A DNA stretch of 64,000 nucleotides. It comes from Anaeromyces robustus. Lineage: Eukaryota > Neocallimastigomycota > Neocallimastigomycetes > Neocallimastigales > Neocallimastigaceae. The notes beneath the pieces were generated by a model. The model did not search any database and was not told the origin of the DNA. It saw only the letters and a program-made list of their open reading frames with translations. Below are positions 55,959 through 64,000 of this stretch, piece by piece. A program made the position numbers and the translations under genes. Location of the stretch: assembly GCA_002104895.1 (NCBI GenBank), contig MCFG01000203.1, positions 47,501 to 111,500 on the forward strand. Direction: 5' to 3'. Position 1 is the first letter of the stretch. Each line of letters begins with the position of its first letter.

Positions 55959-56187
55959 TAATAAAGTTAAACGTATGCAAGCTACTGATAATATTCAAAA
56001 ATTGAAAAAATTAATTAATCTTTATGAAAATGAAATGAATGAATTTATGGATATTTCAACATGTAATATTACTTTTTCTGAACTTAATCCAAAAAATGTT
56101 GTATCAAATGCACTCTCTATTAAGTCTATATCACTTACCTTATTAATAACACAAATTTCAATAACAATTTTATTTTATTTATTTTAA
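54568..56187 (+). CDS. acidic secreted, probably GPI-anchored surface protein
   Basis: The 539-residue, intronless protein begins with a signal peptide (about 1-19, cut near LSAS). It ends in a hydrophobic segment reaching the last residue (about 517-539, LTLLITQISITILFYLF) after small residues (SNALS), the pattern of a GPI-attachment signal. The mature part has an N-terminal Cys-containing block (C39, C53, C71) and a highly acidic, Lys/Asp/Asn low-complexity region (about 74-215). A basic Cys-rich core follows (C222, C233, C258, C267, C298, C300) with RRKSYCLKNSQNRYCTIVM, then two Asn runs (368-375, 455-463) and a late C499. The paired cysteines fit an extracellular disulphide-bonded domain. 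No known family is recognised; a wall or membrane-attached adhesin or sensor is possible but unproven. Confidence 0.75.
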
Positions 56188-57296
56188 TATAATTCAATGA
56201 AAGTATTTCACATTTTTTTTTTAAATAATATACTAAACAAAAAAAAAAAACTAATAATATTAAAAAATAATATTATTAAAATTAAATATAGATAAAAAAA
56301 AAACTATACAATAAATAATATGAAAAAAAAATTAAAAAATAAATTAAATTTAAGGAAAAAAAAAAAAAAGTAAAAAAATATTAAAAATATGAAAAAATTT
56401 AAAATATAATGAAATAATAATGAATTAATAAAATAAAACATATGTATTTTTAATTTTTTGATTATAAAATACTATAAAAAAAAAAAAAAAAAGAAAAGAA
56501 AAAAAAAAAATAGAAAACAAAAGAAACAAAACTTTTTATTTTTATTTTTTTTTTTTTTTTTTCGAATAATAATTTATTATTTATTATTGTTTTTTAGTTA
56601 TTGTAGTAAATATTTAATTAATTATTATATACTATTTTATTTATCATTATTAAATAAAAATAAAATAAAAAATTCCCATATATTTTATCATTATTGTAAA
56701 ATAAAAAATTCCCATATATATTATCATTATTGTTAAAATAAAATAAAAAAAATTCCATATATTTTATCATTATTGTTAAAATAAAATAAAAAAATTTCAT
56801 CTATTTTATCATTATTGTTAAAATAAAATAAAAAAAATTCCATATTTTAATTTTTCATTTCATTTTAATAAAACTATAACCTATAACAATAACAAAAATA
56901 TTAATAATAAAAATATCAATAAATGAATAACTATTATTTAATATATTCTATGGAATACCAATACTATAACAATATTTTTGATATCATTATATCATTAAAT
57001 AAATTGTATTATTATAAAATCGTTTTTATTATAAATAATTATTTATAATTATTAAATAATTAAACAAACAATAACAATAATAAGTATCCTTTAATTAATT
57101 TATAAAAAAGGATAGGAATTATTGATTTAATAAATAGGATAAAATTTGGTAAATAAAATGAATTATACTAAAAAAGATGTTATATATAAATATATTGATA
57201 ATTATAATTAAAAATAATAATAAAAATTAATAATAAAAATAATACTGAATTTAAATTATTAGAAATGTATAATTTATATATTTCTTGATATGAATT
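56188..57296. other. A/T-rich intergenic region with a minisatellite
   Basis: No gene seen. The ORFs at 56458-56736 and 56618-56800 are translations of poly(A)/poly(T) and the minisatellite. Confidence 0.6.
56634..56846. repeat. minisatellite, about five units
   Basis: Tandem degenerate units of roughly 40-45 bp with the core CATATATTTTATCATTATTG followed by TTAAAATAAAATAAAAAAA. Confidence 0.75.
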
Positions 57297-57627
<331 letters not shown>

Positions 57628-57746
57628 TTGGTAATTGCTTTATCATATGTTGGTAAATGAGGATTTTTATTTTAATTAACAGGTGTAATGTTTTCATTTA
57701 AAACATATACTGGTAAAGTGATTATTGTTTTTGGTTAAAATATATT

Positions 57747-57938
57747 CTAGTAAAATATCATCATTATTATTGTTGTTACAGTTACTATAATTATTAAAAT
57801 TATAGCCTTTTTTCCATGTCTTAGTAGTATTAGAACTACTAAACCAAAAATAACCATTCCAAATATTCCAAATCCAAATATTAAATAATCATTACTATCT
57901 TCATTATTACATTTCTGTATACTATCACGCCATATCAT
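57747..57938 (-). CDS. single-pass membrane fragment, doubtful
   Basis: A 63-codon frame encodes a polar segment with one Cys (DSIQKCNNEDSNDYL), a Gly/Phe/Val-rich transmembrane helix and a basic stop-transfer stretch RHGKK, then a hydrophobic tail. The order suits the end of a type I membrane protein, so it may be a last exon or a remnant. No upstream exon could be found with confidence, and it overlaps the relic on the other strand by one base. Confidence 0.25.
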   Translation of the reverse strand: MIWRDSIQKCNNEDSNDYLIFGFGIFGMVIFGLVVLILLRHGKKAIILIIIVTVTTIIMMIFY

Positions 57939-58520
57939 TGAGGCTATATTTATTTATATATATAATTGAAAATATTATAGATAAGTTTGATTTAAATCAA
58001 CAAAATAAACTTGATAATATAATTCTTCATTATTCCATTAAATTAATAGATGAATATCCTATCAATGGTCTATGTTATGTTGATAAAGAGCTTAAAAATA
58101 ATCAAGAAAAATCACTTATGGACATTTTAATAGAAATAAAAAATTAAGGGGAAAAAAGATGATAAAAACAACCAAAACAGTATAAATGACTATAATGAAT
58201 TATCAAATTTTTAACATCTAATATCTCTAAAAGGAATGAAAAAAGCATTAAAATTAAAAACATCAAATTCACTGATATCATCTATTAAATTATTATTATT
58301 ATTTAAAAAAAAAACACCGATGAAAAAATTAATAATTATATTAAAAAGTATCAATTAGAACAATTTAAAATGGAATATGAAAATTTAATTCTACATCTAA
58401 TCATATTTCTCCCTTTTGAAAAAACTGAAAATGAAATGGGATTTATGTAACATATATTGAAATATTAACGAAATTTTTCCAGAATACTACAGAAACAAAT
58501 ACAAAAGATACGGATACTAT
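57938..58520 (+). pseudogene. decayed coding-like stretch, not identified
   Basis: The segment at 57970-58147 reads as normal-complexity protein (DKFDLNQQNKLDNIILHYS, IDEYPINGLCYVDKEL, SLMDILIEIKN). The following 370 bases continue with coding-like pieces broken by stops in every frame. It could be an old, mutated gene or exon pieces of one. No family is recognised. Confidence 0.3.
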
Positions 58521-61220
<2,700 letters not shown>

Positions 61221-61848
61221 ATGACAGATACTTTATATTCATTATATACTGAAAGTCCAACTGAGACTTCTACTACTTATTATTCTGAAAATATCTTATC
61301 ACCATATGCTTCAGAAAATATTACTGAATCTATAAATAATAATACCCTAATTTCCAGTATAAATTCTATGGTTACTTTTCAAAATAATTTAAATCAAAAA
61401 TATACCAATGCAAAAGAATTACCAAATGAAATTTTGTTAAAAATCTTCAATTATTTAGATAATATGAATGATATATTAAATTTACGTTGTGTCAATAAAA
61501 AGTTTAAATCTTTAAGTGAAGTAAAACTTTATGATATTATCGAAGAAAAAATACAAACATTAGAAAGTAAGAAAAAGAGTTTAGAAAGACGACTTTCACA
61601 TATGAAAAATCATTTATGTCCAAGACTTTCACATTATAAAGTATTTTTAAACGTTATTAGTCGTTCAGACGTTTCTGAACTTTGTAATCTTCCAAAACCT
61701 CCAAGAGAAGTTAAATACATTTTTAGTGTTCTTTATATTTTATATACTGGTGGTAAAAATTGTCGTTGTATACAATGTACTCAGAATAAAAATACACTCA
61801 GTCCTAATTCATATTCTAATTTTAATAATATAAGTAGTAGCAATAGTT

Positions 61849-61881
<33 letters not shown>

Positions 61882-62666
61882 ATAATAATATTATTAATGA
61901 CAATAATAGTTGTAGTTGTAGTTGTAGTTATAATACTAATAATATTAATAAAAAATCACCTACTAAAAGTTCATTTAGTATGAGTGATTTATCTTCAAGA
62001 ACTTGTTCCTCGTATGATTCCAGGAACGATAGTGAAAATAATAGTTTAAATGGTTCGAGTAATAATAGTAGAAGAAATAGTTTTGACGGCTATTCCTCGA
62101 TGAATTTCAGAAGTAGAAAAAACAGTGTACAAAGTGATAGTACTACTTCATTAATTGATAAAAAAAAGAATGAAATTTCTTCATCAAATACCCCATCTAG
62201 TACTACAACTAAAAATACATATAATGATACCAAAAATGATAATAATATTAAACCAAAAGAAATAGAAGAAGAAATAGAAATTCCAAATTGGGAAGAAGTT
62301 CGACAAGTAATCAATAAAAATGATTTTCGTAATTGGGTCATGAATCTTCATTCAAAACTTGATATTGTACCAAAAGAACATATTCTTTTAGCCAATAATC
62401 TTTTAAATAAACCAAGAGCTACTACAAATTCTAAAAATTCATCAAATAATGATAATTGTACGGTATCTGAATATGAAAATTTACGTTTAACTTATGACCG
62501 TATGCTTATTGTCTCCCAAATTGGTTATAAAATTTTATTATTTATTGAGGCTATTATTCAATCCTTCTTCTTAACCGAAAGATTTGAAGAACAAAAAAAT
62601 AGTATCAATTTAGTTTATGAACAAATTCATCAATGGAAAGATTTACAACTTCAATGTAAAAATTAA
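61221..62666 (+). CDS. F-box protein
   Basis: The 481-residue, intronless protein carries an F-box at about 66-103 (KELPNEILLKIFNYLD, then ILNLRCVNKKFKSLSE), with the LPxEIL..IF.YL..N.IL..R.V...F consensus. F-box proteins bind Skp1 and bring substrates to SCF ubiquitin ligases. A Lys/Glu helix (about 104-130) follows, then a conserved-looking segment (FLNVISRSDVSELCNLPKPP, VKYIFSVLYILYTG) with CRCIQC (181-186). A Ser/Asn/Asp-rich disordered region spans about 190-345 and includes repeats such as SCSCSCS and RRNSFDGYSS. The C-terminal domain (about 350-481) is helical (IPNWEEVRQVINKNDFRNWV, LLLFIEAIIQSFFL). It may recognise the substrate, but no LRR, WD40 or kelch domain is visible. The ATG at 61221 is the first in frame. 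Confidence 0.85.
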
Positions 62667-63147
62667 AATAAATATATAATATATATATAATAATAGATTT
62701 ATAATTATATATATATATATATATATTTTAAATTTTTTAAAAAAAAAATTTTTTTTATTCTATATCCTTTTTATCTATCTTTTTTATAAATCAATTATAT
62801 TAATAAAATCAATATTAAATTTTTTTTTTTCCTCTTGTTTTTTTTATATAAAATGTAAATCTTTTCAGTTAAAAAAAAAACATGAATAATAAAATAATAT
62901 ATATATATATATAAAATTTTATATATATATATATATATACATTTTAATATTATCACCATGTAATACCTATAATATATAATATATATATACTTGATTTTTT
63001 TACTTAATGGTCTTTTTCTTTATTTCTTTATATAATTTTCTTTAGTAATAATAATAATGATAATGATAATAATAATTTTTTTTTATCTTTTTCTATATTT
63101 TTTTTATATAATTTTCTTTAGTAGTAATAATAATAGTAATAATAATC

Positions 63148-63189
<42 letters not shown>

Positions 63190-63343
63190 AATTTTTAAAG
63201 ATATAATTAATTATAAAAAATATATTTTAAGAGTATTTTAATTATATAAAATTTAAAATAATTTAATATAAAAAACTTTATCTTTTAAAATAAATACTTA
63301 TATACAAGTAATATTCTTTTATATATATATAAAAATGCTTATA

Positions 63344-63349
<6 letters not shown>
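62667..63349. other. A/T-rich intergenic region
   Basis: No gene seen. AT dinucleotide runs (62700-62730, 62895-62940) and an AAT tract (63147-63184) lie before the LINE poly(T). Confidence 0.65.
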
Positions 63350-63386
<37 letters not shown>

Positions 63387-64000
63387 GCAATAAAATAATG
63401 AAAACTTTATTTAAATTTAATTTAAAAAGTACATGTTATAAAGTAATTGTACATATTAAAACTTAATCTAATAAAGAATAATAATTTATTATTTAATAGA
63501 TAGTAATAATTTATAATTACTTCATATGGTATAGTGTATATTATTAAATTAAATCAAGTTGGAAAGTTATTATCATTATTAGATGCGTGTGACCTACTGT
63601 CTTGTCCTACTGAATTGTCAGCTTCGACGCTCTTGGTTAGATTGTTGGGATACCTATTGAATAATGACCAGATCTGGCCACTAACAGTAGGCATAATTCT
63701 AAGTAAAAGTGCGGATGTACGTACCAAAAGTGGAACATCCGAAAAGGTGCTAGGTTTAAGTTGCGCCTTACAAAGACTGTTCCACTCCTCTTTCCCCAAG
63801 TTATAATGATTAACTCTTCCACCAAGAAGGAAATAATATACCCTACTCCATTCCAACGAGTTGGAATGAAAATTTACCCCACTTGAAGCATTACTAACTA
63901 AATTATTATAATTAATACTATTATTTAAACTATTATTATTGTTGTTGATACTATAACTGAAAGTATTATTTAAGTTGTAAGTTAAACTAACATAATGAAT
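63350..64000 (-). mobile_element. second LINE copy, 3' end only in window
   Basis: Poly(T) of 36 (63350-63385) is followed by sequence equal to 19742-20355 at an offset of 43644, with one difference seen in about 615 bases (a C for T near 63406, in the UTR). It runs off the window end, so whether it is full length is unknown. The orientation is the same as the first copy. Confidence 0.95.
63554..64000 (-). CDS. LINE protein, C-terminal part (cut by window end)
   Basis: The frame is open from the stop at 63554 to the window edge and encodes the last 148 residues of the same LINE protein as at 19910-24340, with no change seen. It covers the end of the Asn/Ser-rich insertion and the conserved C-terminal block (LEWSRVYYFLLGGRVNHYN, WNSLCKAQLKPSTF, ADNSVGQ). 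The Met at 63856 is internal, not a start. Confidence 0.95.
   Translation of the reverse strand: MHYVSLTYNLNNTFSYSINNNNNSLNNSINYNNLVSNASSGVNFHSNSLEWSRVYYFLLGGRVNHYNLGKEEWNSLCKAQLKPSTFSDVPLLVRTSALLLRIMPTVSGQIWSLFNRYPNNLTKSVEADNSVGQDSRSHASNNDNNFPT

Overview
The window looks like chromosomal DNA of an anaerobic gut fungus (Neocallimastigomycota type). This is inferred from several features: intergenic DNA that is almost pure A/T, with long homopolymers and TTTA, TTTTA and AAT microsatellites; short A/T-rich GT..AG introns; asparagine-rich proteins encoded by AAT runs; and secreted wall and plant-fibre proteins of the kinds these fungi carry (triple CBM18 chitin deacetylase, CBM1 pectate lyase, CotH-kinase protein). 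There is no sign of bacterial operons, CRISPR arrays or rRNA, and no intact tRNA gene was found.

Layout. 3.6-5.1 kb: codon-biased secreted chitin deacetylase (+). 5.8-6.8 kb: cluster of truncated LINE 3' tails, two in tandem and one reversed. 8.5-11.0 kb: six-exon secreted LRR-CotH gene (-), reconstructed here by joining five upstream exons to the large 3' exon. 14.8-15.1 kb: two-exon PMP3 proteolipid gene (-). 17.6-18.6 kb: membrane-anchored alpha/beta hydrolase (+). 19.7-24.4 kb: apparently intact single-ORF LINE (endonuclease plus reverse transcriptase, -), preceded by a separate poly(A)-tailed unit. 25.8-27.2 kb: CBM1-pectate lyase (-) with one apparent frameshift. 29.9-30.8 kb: ankyrin-like protein (+). 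31.5-31.8 kb: frameshifted small secreted-protein gene. 31.8-36.9 kb: gene-free. 36.9-38.4 kb: three-exon gene of unknown function (+). 40.5-48.6 kb: one six-exon gene for an Asn/Gln-rich RRM protein of about 2444 residues (-), joined here from ORFs that otherwise look separate. 49.3-49.8 kb: degraded gene fragment. 51.5-52.1 kb: a foldback element with 62-bp perfect arms, split by a GC-richer tRNA-headed SINE-like retroposon with an 11-bp target-site duplication. 54.6-56.2 kb: acidic secreted, probably GPI-anchored protein (+). 57.7-58.5 kb: relics. 61.2-62.7 kb: F-box protein (+). 63.35 kb to the end: a second, nearly identical LINE copy running off the window.

The host genes are not a pathway cluster. 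Chitin deacetylase, pectate lyase, LRR-CotH and the 54.6 kb surface protein all enter the secretory route and act at or outside the wall. PMP3 and the hydrolase are membrane proteins. The F-box and RRM proteins are regulatory by domain. The strongest candidate for something undescribed is the structured, poly(A)-tailed element at 51551-51987 nested in its foldback host. Next are the exon-per-repeat LRR-CotH gene and the LINE dynamics (tandem tails, shared C-terminal block, near-identical copies). Exon boundaries are manual predictions from splice motifs and frame; no transcript data were available.
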